Below the pieces are notes generated by a model. The model did no database searches, was not told the origin of the DNA, and saw nothing but the letters and a program-made list of their open reading frames with translations. Source: Oceanobacter mangrovi (GTDB lineage: Bacteria; Pseudomonadota; Gammaproteobacteria; Pseudomonadales; Oceanobacteraceae). Taken from it: a stretch of DNA of 64,000 nucleotides. The position numbers and the translations under genes are program-made. Location of the stretch: the NCBI RefSeq assembly GCF_019740315.1, contig NZ_JAHXZR010000002.1, positions 250,001 to 314,000 of the forward strand, given 5' to 3'. Positions 25,601-34,639 of this stretch are shown piece after piece. Position 1 is the stretch's first letter. Each line of letters opens with the position of its first letter.

Positions 25601-26089
25601 GCCATGACTGGACAGATTGTGGCGCAAAAACAAACCTCATTCTCTATTGAAGAAACCCGCGAGTTACTGGGGGTAACCCTGCTGGTGAATCCGCGAATTT
25701 CACGGGTTGGTGCAGATGAAGTGGTCGAGCTGGCGGCAACTTTCCGCTACGCCGGTAATGTGGATGCCAGTTTTGATCTGGATTACCAGCTCCTGAATGC
25801 CGATGACCAGGTGGTATTGAGTGGCTCGGCGGTGGTTGAACTGTTGTCCGATGATACCAGTAAAACCATGGTGTTGAGCAGTGACTCGTTAACGTTTGAA
25901 TCTTCCGGGCGTTATTTACTTCAGGCCCTGGTGCCCGGTGTGGCGATTGAGATCAGCTCAGACTGGATTGTGGTTGCCCCTGCAACCCGGATTGAAGTCA
26001 GCCAGGAGCTGACGCCTGAAACCGTCCTGCCCGGCAGTGACCGCACACTCAACGTTGAAATTTTGCTGCAAGGAGTGGAGCAGAAATGA
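22610..26089 (+). CDS. Large secreted protein: alpha/alpha-toroid plus seven carboxypeptidase-regulatory-like repeats
   Basis: The 1159-aa product starts with a clear signal peptide (R-V-F-V-L-L-I-A-M-L-P-A-W-A-F-A). Residues about 20-275 have prenyltransferase/squalene-cyclase-like repeats (N-P-D-G-G-F-G-S and A-S-D-G-S-W-G-Q followed by A-L-x-x-L). Then come seven beta-sandwich modules of the carboxypeptidase-regulatory type (about 285-890), each with a G-x-V-x-D/T-G-x-P-x-x-x-A-x-V pattern and ending in A-D-G-Y or similar. Residues 900-1159 look like Ig/CARDB-type folds. No cell-wall or outer-membrane anchor is visible. ATG at 22610 was chosen over 22565 because the signal peptide follows it. 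It overlaps the next gene by ATGA. Confidence 0.8.
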   Translation: MSTWTRVFVLLIAMLPAWAFAASEQIDKATSWLLQQQQAGGQFSSSTLASDWQVSAEVVKALALVDQVSELNTDTLIAFLGSLDAAETEFLSLRIQLNAALNNSIADDLQLLLERQNPDGGFGSEADFDSNSYDTLYALLALAEQPEDHMSSILSALAYLTAAQNVDGSYQFKGNTDNLSDALTARVMTAYAPYLMKADIASNVRLLQQFLLSRLQNSSSSWQTALMLTAVIPYTADTTLSQAAMEELLTAQASDGSWGQDTYTTALALQTLYFFQNIDSVTDPLASVIKGRILAQGQPAVGASVALGSEADSVLTDTDGRFVLNNVTPGSFDIAYSLAGYFSSSQSGSINEAQLMDVGTIELTALPDTGVVSGRISSAEDGAPLAGVSVQVVGDTSVTAVTDSNGDYRIVMAPGDITLSVTLSGYQLLTGSATLHAGRELRFSPLLSLLDGTPQLVTLQGRLVDSGSGDLIPVASVSVNNGTAQFVTDGLFAIADVPVGQILLTFIADGYHDAKATVLVDKAGVVSLGDMLMTADSEPLGVASITGIVTAAEGGSPIANAQVSVSGSAAVLTAADGSFSTTVTPGDVSISVSADGFIDASVSVTLVAGASLTLSPVLQKEIDQMVSITGQVLDKDSGEVLIGALVSVNDGAFSTEMTASGFSLSGLPLGNINLTVSADGYQSIQGSSSALQAGTVNIGTIFLEQDPEKDLVTLTGRVLDDVTGEVLIGALILVNDGAYSTETNADGFTLAGLPQGNIQLDVSADGYQSMQGSSAALQSGTLSLGDIRLQPEQTAETTTINGLVLDAVTGEPLSNALLTITPQPDPQETDPVVLEQDPQVIELRTDAQGSFSATDLAFRYMEILVQATGYLSNIQQLSLAEHGTQLLQIALNSYSAGGIEITDLSTDSDIYAAYTDVPMSVVLDNNSVVARRVSLMAEVFDAQQQSVQQLQIGLDSDAAGSPEPVSLVPGSPVTVTGQWFSGTSAPGQYALVISAYDAMTGQIVAQKQTSFSIEETRELLGVTLLVNPRISRVGADEVVELAATFRYAGNVDASFDLDYQLLNADDQVVLSGSAVVELLSDDTSKTMVLSSDSLTFESSGRYLLQALVPGVAIEISSDWIVVAPATRIEVSQELTPETVLPGSDRTLNVEILLQGVEQK
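24494..25009 (+). repeat. Tandem 258-bp (86-codon) coding repeat
   Basis: Two successive modules of the secreted protein, 24494-24751 and 24752-25009, are clearly similar at protein level (V-L-x-D-x-x-x-G-E-V-L-I-G-A-L and S-A-D-G-Y-Q-S-x-Q-G-S-S). A third, more diverged copy begins in the same register at 25010. Recent duplication within the gene is the simplest explanation. Confidence 0.85.
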
Positions 26090-29000
26090 CAATTTTTATA
26101 CGACTTTTGTTGTCGCTGATGCTGGCGGCCACTGTGTCTGTGGCCAGTGCTGCTGTTGATAGTCGCGGCAAGGAATTCATGTTTGCTTTTCCTCCCAACT
26201 ACACGAATAGCGGTAATTTAAGTCTGTTTATATCGTCAGAAACATCAGCAGCGGGAACTGTTGAGATTCAGGGGTTGGGTTTTGTTGAAGCCTTTAATAT
26301 TGAGGCTGATACTATCCATGAAGTGAAACTGCCTGTTGGTGCACAGGTTTCAGTTACCGGCTCTGTGCAGGAAAAGGGTATTCGGGTTGTTAGTGATTCC
26401 GATATAAGTATTTATGCATTAAACCAATATCCACATACGACCGATGCTTTTCTGGTACTGCCAGTTGATACGCTTGGTATGGAGTACCTGAATGTTAGCT
26501 ATACGGGCATTGGTGGAATGCCGTCCCAGATGTTGGTGACTGGTGTGTATGATGGTACAGAGGTTACCATCACAACAAAAGTTGCCACAACTTCTCACAA
26601 AGCTGGAGATTCGTATACAGTTACTCTTAATTCAGGGCAAAGTTATCTGGTTTCAGGATCGTCTACCAATGATTTAACGGGTAGTGAGCTGAAATCGACT
26701 GCTCCTGTGTCGGTTCAGGGAGCGGTAAAGTGTGTCTATATTCCCGTAGGATATGCGGCCTGTGATCATATTGTTGAAATGTTGCAGCCGGTATCTACCT
26801 TGGGGCGCTCATTTTTAACAGTTCCCCTTGCGACCAGGAAACGAGGGGATGTATTTCGAGTTATTGCTAGTGAAAATGCTACTGAAATATATATCGATGG
26901 AGAGCTTGAAAGTATAATTAATCGTGGCGATTTTTATGAGATGATTCTGACCCAAAAATCTCAGATAGAAACTACTAAACCTGCTTATTTGGCGCAATAT
27001 TCTCCAGGTCAGAATTTTGATCATGTAACATCTGATCCATTTATGATGTTGATACCACCATCAGAGCAGTTTTTAGATCATTATAATTTTATTTCACTGG
27101 GTGCCAGCGTTGGTTTTAAAAATAGCTTTGTGAACGTTGTTGCACCTGCCTCTGCTATTTCAGGTATGTTTCTGGATGGTGAATTGGTAAATGAGTCATT
27201 ATTTGAGGTGATTGGAGATAGCGGGTATTTAGGTGCCCAAATACCAGTAGCTGATGGCGCCCACAACCTGGTTGCTTCAGAAGCATTTGGTATCTATGTA
27301 TATGGCTTCGGCTCTGCTGACTCCTACGGTTATCCGGGTGGCATGTCGTTCGACATGATCAATCCTCGTGGTGACGTCTACGCCCCGGGTGTGCGTCTGG
27401 AATTGATCGGTGATTACATCGTGGGGTATGCCACTGACAGTGAAGATGCCAACGCTAATAAATCACTGGATGTCGGCGAAGATCTGAATGCCAACGGTGT
27501 TATTGATCGTCGCTCCGAAGACCTTAACAACAACGGTTTGCTGGATGACGGTGAAGATCTGAATGGCAATGGTGTTTTGGATCGGGATCAAGGGGTCTTT
27601 CGGATTGAATTATCTGATGATTCAGACAACCTGTTGCTGGAAACAGACCGCTTTGTTCCCGGTAGCACCGCCGCCAACTTTGTAATTTCCCGCATAGATG
27701 CCAGTCAGCCTGCGTCGGGTACATTGAATGTACTGGATGGTGCTGGTAACACGACCAGTGTGCCGATAGTTTTCTTCAGCAAGCCGTATCTGAGCACCGT
27801 CAGTGTGGTCAGTACCTTCAGTAATAACCAGCTGGAGCTGGTGCAGGATTCTTTCAATAAAACGCCGGTTCGAATTGAGGATCTGGGTGATCGTACCGAA
27901 GTGGAATGGCAATACGACCAGTTCCCGGCAGATCAGACAGACACCCTGATGTACGACCTGATCATGCGTGATCCAGTGCCTGGGGAGACCCGTCTGGTAT
28001 TGCACGACCTGGTACTCAGTTATGCGGATGTAAATGGCAATCCGGTAGTTATTTCACTGGGTACCCGGGCCGTGACTGTGGCGCCGTCGATGCTCAACCT
28101 TGCGACGGCTACCGACAAGATCCGTTACCGTGCTGGCGAAACCGTTGCTATTCAGACTCCTGTTCAAAACCTGGGTGATATGGACGACAGTGCTCGTTTG
28201 GTTATTCGAATCCTTGATTCTGAAGATGCGTTGGTGGCGGTAGTAGCAGATCAAACCGTCAGTGTTATTGTGAATAGTACTTTGCTGGTGGATGACACGC
28301 CTTTTGATCTGGGCAATATTGCAACCGGCTCTTATCGTGTGCAGGCGCAGTTACTGAATGCCAGTGATGAGGTATTACGTCAGGCAGAAGCCCCATTTCT
28401 GGTGGTTACCGATTCAGACGACCTGATTGATCTGGATTCCTCTGTCTATACACAGCAACCGACTTATAGCCCATGGGACAAGGTGGATATCACTGCCGGT
28501 TTGCAGAATATGGCCAGTAATTCCACGGTCGGTCTTACCAACCTAGAACTCAAAGTCCGTGCGCCGGATGGACAGGTACTGCTGACAGAACAGAAAACCC
28601 TGAATTCTATTGCTCCTGCTGCGGTGCATCGCTACAGCTTTTACTTACAGCTGGACGATGCGGTTAGTGGTGACTATCAGGTCAGTTGGAAAGCCCTGGA
28701 TGAAGATGGTCAGGCTGTGACGTCTGCTATGACGACTTTCAGGGTTGAGGTTGATGCAATTCAGGCGTTGGTTGGCCTGGTAACTGCGGCAGATGATCGT
28801 ATTTATCATACCGGCACTACCCAGTGTCAGTTCCAGATTAGTAATCGTGGCTCAGATGACGCTGGTGGACTGGAATATGCTACCACGTTGGTTCAGCTCG
28901 ATAGTCAGCTGGTAATCAGTCGTGATGAAGCAAGCGGGGATATCGGCGCCGGAACTGAAACGAATTGGACTCTGGATATTGAAGCAGAGGGCAAACCATA

Positions 29001-30861
29001 CGGCGGCTACTCCTGCATTCTGGAAGTAAAAAATGGTGACAGCTGGCAGGTCCTTGCATCAGATAACTTCGAAATTCAGACGCCCGCTATCGATGTTGGT
29101 TTGGCAACTGGTGAACGTGGCCGTGTGCTGGTACTGACAGATGCAGAGCCGGTTTGCAAAGGTCTGGAAAGCATTGATTTCGCACTGACTCTTAACAATG
29201 AGCTGGCGGTACAAAGCGGTTGGGAAGTGGAGTTGGTAGACGTAGCTGGTGGTCTTGTCCGTAGCAGCACTGTCTATGCCAATGGATACGGTCGAGCGAA
29301 CTCTCGCCACAGTTCTCATGAAGATGAACAGCAAGCAGATCTGAGCGCTCAGGTAGGTCCGGATGGTCGCTTGTTGGTTAATCTAAGCTCAGAGTTGCTT
29401 GCTGATGGCTACATCCTGACCGTCTCAGGAAAAAGTCACGGTAAAGGCCAGCCTGCTGCTTCCGAGCAACAATGGTCGCTGGCGACTCACTGTGATCGCT
29501 CTTTTGATACCAGCGTGATTGATGATGGCTTACAACTGCTTGACTGGACCATGGTTCGGGCAGATGACAGTCGTGTGCGCATGAATCAGGTCTCAGATGT
29601 CAATCTGGAGCAGCAGAACCAGTGGCTCTATCAGCTGCTGACCGACTCCGGCTGGGAGATTACGCTGGTTCATACTGCAGATGATTTTGCACTGCAACAC
29701 CGACTGGGTGATTACAGCAGTTACCTGTTACTGGCCAATCGTGTGCAATTGCCGAAAACCATCCTCAAGGAACTGCGAGAAGCTGTTTTTGCGGGTAAGG
29801 GGTTAGTCGTAGCCAATGGCTTTGGACATCGTAACTATTGGCTGGAGCCAGCACTGGGTAGCAGTACTCTGGGACATGGAACCAGAGCTACCTCAATCGA
29901 TGTATTGGCTTCGGATCTCAGTGAAGCCTGGTCTGGTGTGCTGCCAGTGGATACGGCTCTTAATACACTGAAAGTAAACGCTGCCGACACGTTGGCCGTA
30001 TTTGCCGGGGATACGGACGAAAACCATTGTTACCAGCGACACGATCATGAAGATGAGCACGGATCAAGTCACGGAAATGCTCAAGTCAACAGAAATGGTC
30101 AGGCTCATGGCAACGGTCACACTCACCATCACCAACGCGCTGCAATCACAGGTTACCAGTACGGTGCGGGAGGAAGTTTGCTGTTCGGCTTTGATCTGCT
30201 GCGACAGGCTTACACCGATGGCGCAGATGGGCAGTACAGCAAGCTGTTGACCAGTGCACTGGCTGAGGTTAGCCCATCGAATACCTTTATTCACTCCGGC
30301 GCAGTGCAACCTGTGTGGGTCGAATGGCAAAACCGTCGTGGTGCGGTAGATGTTGTCAGTACGCTATCACTTCCTGTCGGTTCCGAATTGCTTGTAAACG
30401 GTTCTTTCAGCGATGAACAAGGGAGTTGGGTCAGCCGCTTCCATATGGATGAACAACAGATCCAACGTGAACGGCTCTACGTTCGTCTGGATGATACGGA
30501 TTTGGCACAAGCCATCACCATAGATACCTACGCCCTTGATGGTGACCAACAAACAGAGCAGCAACAGGCCGTTCTTGAGTTGGCCGTGCTGCCAACACCG
30601 GCAATGGCGGATACGCGTGTGTTACTCGAGAACCTGGCTGCCAGTTACTGGTATCGGCTGGAATATCGCAAGATGGTGCGCACTTTCGATAAGGTTGAAA
30701 GCATGATTGCCAAACAGAAGTGGTATCAGGCGGAAACCTCCCTGCTGCAAATTGCAGATGACTTGATGCAGGTTGACGAGGCTGATGAAGACGCAGTGGT
30801 TGCTGCGCGTCAGCAACTTCAACGTCACATTCAATGGATTGGCCAGCAACTGGCTCAGTAA
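26086..30861 (+). CDS. Large secreted protein with IgGFc-binding-type N-terminal domain
   Basis: The 1591-aa product has a signal peptide (to about residue 23) and a domain (24-415) with G-K-E-F-M-F-A-F-P, I-S-I-Y-A-L-N-Q-Y, C-D-H-I-V-E-M-L-Q-P-V and Y-G-Y-P-G-G-M that fits the IgGFc-binding N-terminal family. Residues 451-505 carry Asp/Asn-rich loops of calcium-binding type (D-L-N-A-N-G-V-I-D, D-L-N-N-N-G-L-L-D, D-L-N-G-N-G-V-L-D). CARDB/Ig-like folds follow to about 1130, then a segment resembling a class I amidotransferase-like fold (1165-1300) broken by a His-rich loop (1313-1350), and a helical C-terminus. It is translationally coupled to the gene before it. The first domain is more AT-rich than the rest. 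Confidence 0.8.
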   Translation: MTIFIRLLLSLMLAATVSVASAAVDSRGKEFMFAFPPNYTNSGNLSLFISSETSAAGTVEIQGLGFVEAFNIEADTIHEVKLPVGAQVSVTGSVQEKGIRVVSDSDISIYALNQYPHTTDAFLVLPVDTLGMEYLNVSYTGIGGMPSQMLVTGVYDGTEVTITTKVATTSHKAGDSYTVTLNSGQSYLVSGSSTNDLTGSELKSTAPVSVQGAVKCVYIPVGYAACDHIVEMLQPVSTLGRSFLTVPLATRKRGDVFRVIASENATEIYIDGELESIINRGDFYEMILTQKSQIETTKPAYLAQYSPGQNFDHVTSDPFMMLIPPSEQFLDHYNFISLGASVGFKNSFVNVVAPASAISGMFLDGELVNESLFEVIGDSGYLGAQIPVADGAHNLVASEAFGIYVYGFGSADSYGYPGGMSFDMINPRGDVYAPGVRLELIGDYIVGYATDSEDANANKSLDVGEDLNANGVIDRRSEDLNNNGLLDDGEDLNGNGVLDRDQGVFRIELSDDSDNLLLETDRFVPGSTAANFVISRIDASQPASGTLNVLDGAGNTTSVPIVFFSKPYLSTVSVVSTFSNNQLELVQDSFNKTPVRIEDLGDRTEVEWQYDQFPADQTDTLMYDLIMRDPVPGETRLVLHDLVLSYADVNGNPVVISLGTRAVTVAPSMLNLATATDKIRYRAGETVAIQTPVQNLGDMDDSARLVIRILDSEDALVAVVADQTVSVIVNSTLLVDDTPFDLGNIATGSYRVQAQLLNASDEVLRQAEAPFLVVTDSDDLIDLDSSVYTQQPTYSPWDKVDITAGLQNMASNSTVGLTNLELKVRAPDGQVLLTEQKTLNSIAPAAVHRYSFYLQLDDAVSGDYQVSWKALDEDGQAVTSAMTTFRVEVDAIQALVGLVTAADDRIYHTGTTQCQFQISNRGSDDAGGLEYATTLVQLDSQLVISRDEASGDIGAGTETNWTLDIEAEGKPYGGYSCILEVKNGDSWQVLASDNFEIQTPAIDVGLATGERGRVLVLTDAEPVCKGLESIDFALTLNNELAVQSGWEVELVDVAGGLVRSSTVYANGYGRANSRHSSHEDEQQADLSAQVGPDGRLLVNLSSELLADGYILTVSGKSHGKGQPAASEQQWSLATHCDRSFDTSVIDDGLQLLDWTMVRADDSRVRMNQVSDVNLEQQNQWLYQLLTDSGWEITLVHTADDFALQHRLGDYSSYLLLANRVQLPKTILKELREAVFAGKGLVVANGFGHRNYWLEPALGSSTLGHGTRATSIDVLASDLSEAWSGVLPVDTALNTLKVNAADTLAVFAGDTDENHCYQRHDHEDEHGSSHGNAQVNRNGQAHGNGHTHHHQRAAITGYQYGAGGSLLFGFDLLRQAYTDGADGQYSKLLTSALAEVSPSNTFIHSGAVQPVWVEWQNRRGAVDVVSTLSLPVGSELLVNGSFSDEQGSWVSRFHMDEQQIQRERLYVRLDDTDLAQAITIDTYALDGDQQTEQQQAVLELAVLPTPAMADTRVLLENLAASYWYRLEYRKMVRTFDKVESMIAKQKWYQAETSLLQIADDLMQVDEADEDAVVAARQQLQRHIQWIGQQLAQ

Positions 30862-30881
30862 GACAGATACGGATATCACTT

Positions 30882-33800
30882 ATGAATACTGTAGATACCA
30901 GAACTCCGGTGCAGCACATTGATTTGCTGGAAAATAATTCGACCAGGGATTCCAGCCTGTTACGGCAGCTATCCCGGTTGGTTTTGCTGTTGTTCCTGAA
31001 TGCCGTTATCTGGCCATCCTGGGCCGTTGCGGTAGAGCTCGATCAGCAAAAACAGCAGCAAGCAGACATGCGTTGGGATCAGGAGAATCGCAACCTCCAT
31101 CAGGTATTGGGGAACCTGAAAAACCACGTCAAACAACAGCGTCAGCAAGTGCTGGATGAAGTTAACGCTGAGCGTGGATTTATAAGCCGGGCAATGAATG
31201 CTATCGGGCTGGGGCAGGATGCCCTGGCTGACGATGACGGCAAACGTTACCTCCAACGCCTGAACAGTCTGAAATCTGACGTTGAATTATCCCTCGACAC
31301 AGAGCTGGAACAGTTAAAGGCCAAAGGCGTTGACGATGTGATTATTCAGCGTCAGCTGCAACAACGGCAGAAAATACTTGACCGTTATCAGCAGGTACAG
31401 AATCAGCTACAGGCTGCCACGCAGGAACAATCGCTGCAGGAACAACAAGAAAACATCGATGAGCTGCAGCAAACGCTGGAGCAATACCAAACTCGTAAAC
31501 CAAGAGATCCGTTCGATCCAAACAAATTGCCGTGGCGTATTCCAAACCCGCAAGATACGCCAGCTCCGGCAGACGATGCCAACCAGTTGAGCCAGCGATA
31601 CCAGCTGCCATTGTTTGAACAAGGCCCGATGCTGGCAACCAATGTGATTACGGCGGATATGCTAGGTAATCCAGGCGGGCCAACCCAGGCTGATCTGGAT
31701 GCCACGCTTGATGCTCAGATCACAGAAACCATTCAGGCCAAAGCCGTAGCGCTGAATAACGACCCGGTTGAGATCTATCAATGGGTTCGCAATAACATCG
31801 AATTTATACCCAGCTATGGCTCTATTCAGGGGGCTGAATACACGCTGCAGCACGGCAAGGGTAACGCATTCGATACTGCCAGTTTGCTGGTTGCCTTGTT
31901 ACGTGCAGCCAACATTCCTGCCCGTTACGCGTTTGGCACCGTGCGTATACCTGCAGATAAGGTAATGAACTGGGTGGGTAATGTTCAGGCCGCAGAATCC
32001 GCAGGTCATTTGATGGGGCAGGGCGGGATTCCAAACACGGCTCAGACAATTGGCGGAAAGATTGCCTATTACAAACTGGAACACGTTTGGGTCGAAGCCT
32101 GGATTGACTACCTGCCAAGTCGTGGTGCCAAGCATTCCACAGGTGATACCTGGATTCCGATGGACGCCAGCTTCAAACAGTATGAGTACACCGAAGGCAT
32201 GAATCTGGAAGAACAGGTTCCATTCGATGCCCAGGCTCTGGCAGATACTATTGAGCAGAACACTACCATCAACGAAGACGAGGGCTGGATTCAGAACGTT
32301 CCACAAAGCGATGTTGAGCAGGCACTGACCGATTATCAGGCACAGCTGCAGCAATACATTGAAAACCAGAACCCGGACGCCACAGTGGGGGATGTACTGG
32401 GAACAACCAATATCAAATCGGTTGTCAGGGAATCATTGGCGGCTTCTTTGCCTTATGAGCTGATGACCCGCAAGCTGGTCGCCTCGTCACTGACCGATAG
32501 TCAACGCTGGAAATTCCAATACACATTGGGCACCAGCTTGTATGGGCAAATGGGCAGTACTCTGCTGAGCATCAACAAGCCCACCGTTGAGCTGGCCGGT
32601 AAAAAACTGGCGTTGTCATTTGCGCCAGCCACTGATGCCGATGCCGAAACCATTGCCAGTTACCTGCCGGAGCCCGATGAAAATGGCGAGATAGACCCGA
32701 ATGCAATTCCAGACACCCTGCCGGGTTATCTGATCAATTTGGTCGGCGAATTCAGTATTGGCAACGAAGTGGTAGCAACCTCTTCTGCGGTTAGCATGGG
32801 CTCAGAACTGTTGTCTGAAATGGGCTACTGGAGCCCGTCCTGGGGACTGGAAACCACCGAAAATGAACCGGTTGCAGGTGAATACCGGGCCATCGCACTC
32901 GATCTGCAAGGCATTAGCCAGACTCAGGCAGCGGCGTTAAAAACCGACCTGGAAACCACTCAGGCTAAACTGACGGCTGAAGACTACACCGATCTTGGCA
33001 AACAACAGCTGGTCGGCGACCTGCTGTATAGCACCATTCTCAGCTACTTTGCCCTGAATAACCTGCAGGATGAATTGACTGCCCGTGCTGCAAGCATGGT
33101 GAGCTTTAAAGCGCCAAGTTACGGCATGTTCAAAACCAACCTCAAACCGCAATACTGGTTTGGTGTACCGCGCAACGTCGTTATCGATGGCTTGACAATG
33201 GACGTTGACCATATTGAACACCAGGTGGTGGAGAGGAATAACGATCAGGAACGCTGGAAAGCTTATAACCGAGCCAACGGCGCAAGGATGTCAGCGATGG
33301 AACACATGGTGCCAGAATTGATGTTATCAACCGAAGACAACCCTGCGCATGGCATTAGTGCTGTCAAAGCAATCCAGCTTGCTGCGTCAGAAGGCCAGAA
33401 AATCTGGACTATTACTCAGGCCAACCTCTCTACAGCATTGGCTGCGATTGATTTACCGGATGATATTGAAACCGATATTCAAAACTCGGTTTATGCGGGT
33501 AAGGAAGTTACTGCTCATGAGACCGCAGTCAATTTTTACGGGACTAGCCAGGTTGGCTATATCGTACTTGACCCAGAGACAGGAGCGGGTGGGTATTTGA
33601 TCGGTGGTGGGGAGAATGGAGGTGAGATAATTGAAAATAGTATTTCACAGCGATTAGGATGGTCGCAGTATACAGAAAATTCAAGTGTAACGGGCTCTTT
33701 AGTAAACGGAGTTGTTAACTATGTCGGTTTTAGCCTTAACTATGTAGCTAGCTGGGTCAAGTGTAGTGAGACTGTGCTGAATATTATTTCATTCATAGTA

Positions 33801-34133
33801 ATTATTATTTTAGCTGCTCTGATTGTTTCTGCTTTAAGTCTTGGTAGCGGAGCAGGTGTAGCAATAGGTCTTCTTTTGTGGGCATCATCTTCATATGCGG
33901 CTAAACCAACGGGAGGTGAAGACTGCAAAATGGATTGTAGTCTTGCATCTGCATTCCAGTTGAAAGCGGCCGGAATTGAAGATGGCCATGCTTATAAAAC
34001 TAGTTATGGTGCGATACCTAATTCTCGTTATGATATTTGCGCTTGCAAAGATGGTTCAATTGCTATTTTTAGAACGAAACAGTGCGGTCAAATGAACGCA
34101 TTGTGGGAAGTTACTTTCGAACGATGGAAATAG
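30882..34133 (+). CDS. Exported protein with coiled coil, inactive transglutaminase-like domain and toxin-like C-terminus
   Basis: Translation from 30882 gives 1083 aa. A hydrophobic export signal lies at about 26-50. A long Gln/Glu-rich coiled coil covers 55-205. A transglutaminase-like core spans about 275-430: its nucleophile position reads K-G-N-A-F-D with Ala329 where Cys is expected, while L-E-H-V-W-V-E-A-W and I-P-M-D-A-S (His and Asp) remain. A unique region follows, then a strong hydrophobic stretch (965-1007). The last 76 residues (1008-1083) contain C-x-x-x-C, D-I-C-A-C-K-D-G-S-I and Q-C-G, resembling C-terminal toxin domains of RHS-type proteins. The last 570 bp are AT-rich. The function as a toxin is inference. 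Confidence 0.75.
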   Translation: MNTVDTRTPVQHIDLLENNSTRDSSLLRQLSRLVLLLFLNAVIWPSWAVAVELDQQKQQQADMRWDQENRNLHQVLGNLKNHVKQQRQQVLDEVNAERGFISRAMNAIGLGQDALADDDGKRYLQRLNSLKSDVELSLDTELEQLKAKGVDDVIIQRQLQQRQKILDRYQQVQNQLQAATQEQSLQEQQENIDELQQTLEQYQTRKPRDPFDPNKLPWRIPNPQDTPAPADDANQLSQRYQLPLFEQGPMLATNVITADMLGNPGGPTQADLDATLDAQITETIQAKAVALNNDPVEIYQWVRNNIEFIPSYGSIQGAEYTLQHGKGNAFDTASLLVALLRAANIPARYAFGTVRIPADKVMNWVGNVQAAESAGHLMGQGGIPNTAQTIGGKIAYYKLEHVWVEAWIDYLPSRGAKHSTGDTWIPMDASFKQYEYTEGMNLEEQVPFDAQALADTIEQNTTINEDEGWIQNVPQSDVEQALTDYQAQLQQYIENQNPDATVGDVLGTTNIKSVVRESLAASLPYELMTRKLVASSLTDSQRWKFQYTLGTSLYGQMGSTLLSINKPTVELAGKKLALSFAPATDADAETIASYLPEPDENGEIDPNAIPDTLPGYLINLVGEFSIGNEVVATSSAVSMGSELLSEMGYWSPSWGLETTENEPVAGEYRAIALDLQGISQTQAAALKTDLETTQAKLTAEDYTDLGKQQLVGDLLYSTILSYFALNNLQDELTARAASMVSFKAPSYGMFKTNLKPQYWFGVPRNVVIDGLTMDVDHIEHQVVERNNDQERWKAYNRANGARMSAMEHMVPELMLSTEDNPAHGISAVKAIQLAASEGQKIWTITQANLSTALAAIDLPDDIETDIQNSVYAGKEVTAHETAVNFYGTSQVGYIVLDPETGAGGYLIGGGENGGEIIENSISQRLGWSQYTENSSVTGSLVNGVVNYVGFSLNYVASWVKCSETVLNIISFIVIIILAALIVSALSLGSGAGVAIGLLLWASSSYAAKPTGGEDCKMDCSLASAFQLKAAGIEDGHAYKTSYGAIPNSRYDICACKDGSIAIFRTKQCGQMNALWEVTFERWK
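32507..32917 (+). repeat. 411-bp direct repeat, copy 1 (inside the toxin-like gene)
   Basis: This part of the gene (about residues 543-679) is repeated without insertions or deletions at 34640-35050, a constant offset of 2133 bp. By hand I count about 37 mismatches in 411 bp (around 91% identity). The two copies flank the toxin-like tail and the immunity-like gene. Confidence 0.92.
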
Positions 34134-34135
34134 TC

Positions 34136-34594
34136 ATGCCTAAATTAGTTTATTGCTATTTGGAAATTTTTGGCAGCAATTTCGATGCTGCCCGTTTTTC
34201 GGTATTGGAGGGTGTTCCGAAAGGAGATGTTTTTTATCAAAAATCCGCTACCCCAAAGTTACGATCCCCGGTTAAGGCGGTACGGCAAGGAAATGTTGTA
34301 TACTGGAGGACAGATAAAAAATACTTTTCTATAGATGGGGTTGATGATTATGAGGTTTTTCATGATTATATATATGAGGAGGATTTTTTAATTGATTTTT
34401 TAAATGATCACATAGGGTTGATAGAAGTCTTGAAACCCTTTGAGAATGAAACAACTGAAATTTGGCTTGTGGCTATATATGAAGCCTCTATAAATGACAG
34501 GCCCTCTGGCATGCATATAGGGAACGGTTTGATTATGGCGTTGAATAGCTTAAGTTGCTCATTTTCAACAGATATTAAGTTCTCAGATAACTAA
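34136..34594 (+). CDS. Putative immunity protein (DUF4279-like)
   Basis: This 152-aa cytoplasmic protein starts 2 nt after the stop of the toxin-like gene, with GGA 8 nt before the ATG. Its pattern, Y-C-Y-L-E-I-F-G-S-N-F-D near the N-terminus, a short W-R-T-D strand and a C-terminal G-M-H-I-G-N-G-L-I-M-A-L, resembles DUF4279, a family known from polymorphic-toxin immunity genes. The whole gene is markedly AT-rich, like the toxin tail. Small, AT-rich, directly downstream and co-directional is the expected placement for an immunity gene. Neutralising activity is inferred. Confidence 0.6.
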   Translation: MPKLVYCYLEIFGSNFDAARFSVLEGVPKGDVFYQKSATPKLRSPVKAVRQGNVVYWRTDKKYFSIDGVDDYEVFHDYIYEEDFLIDFLNDHIGLIEVLKPFENETTEIWLVAIYEASINDRPSGMHIGNGLIMALNSLSCSFSTDIKFSDN

Positions 34595-34639
34595 TAATTT
34601 AAGTTCACAAAAAAACGTGACAGCCATGATAGTGGTAAT

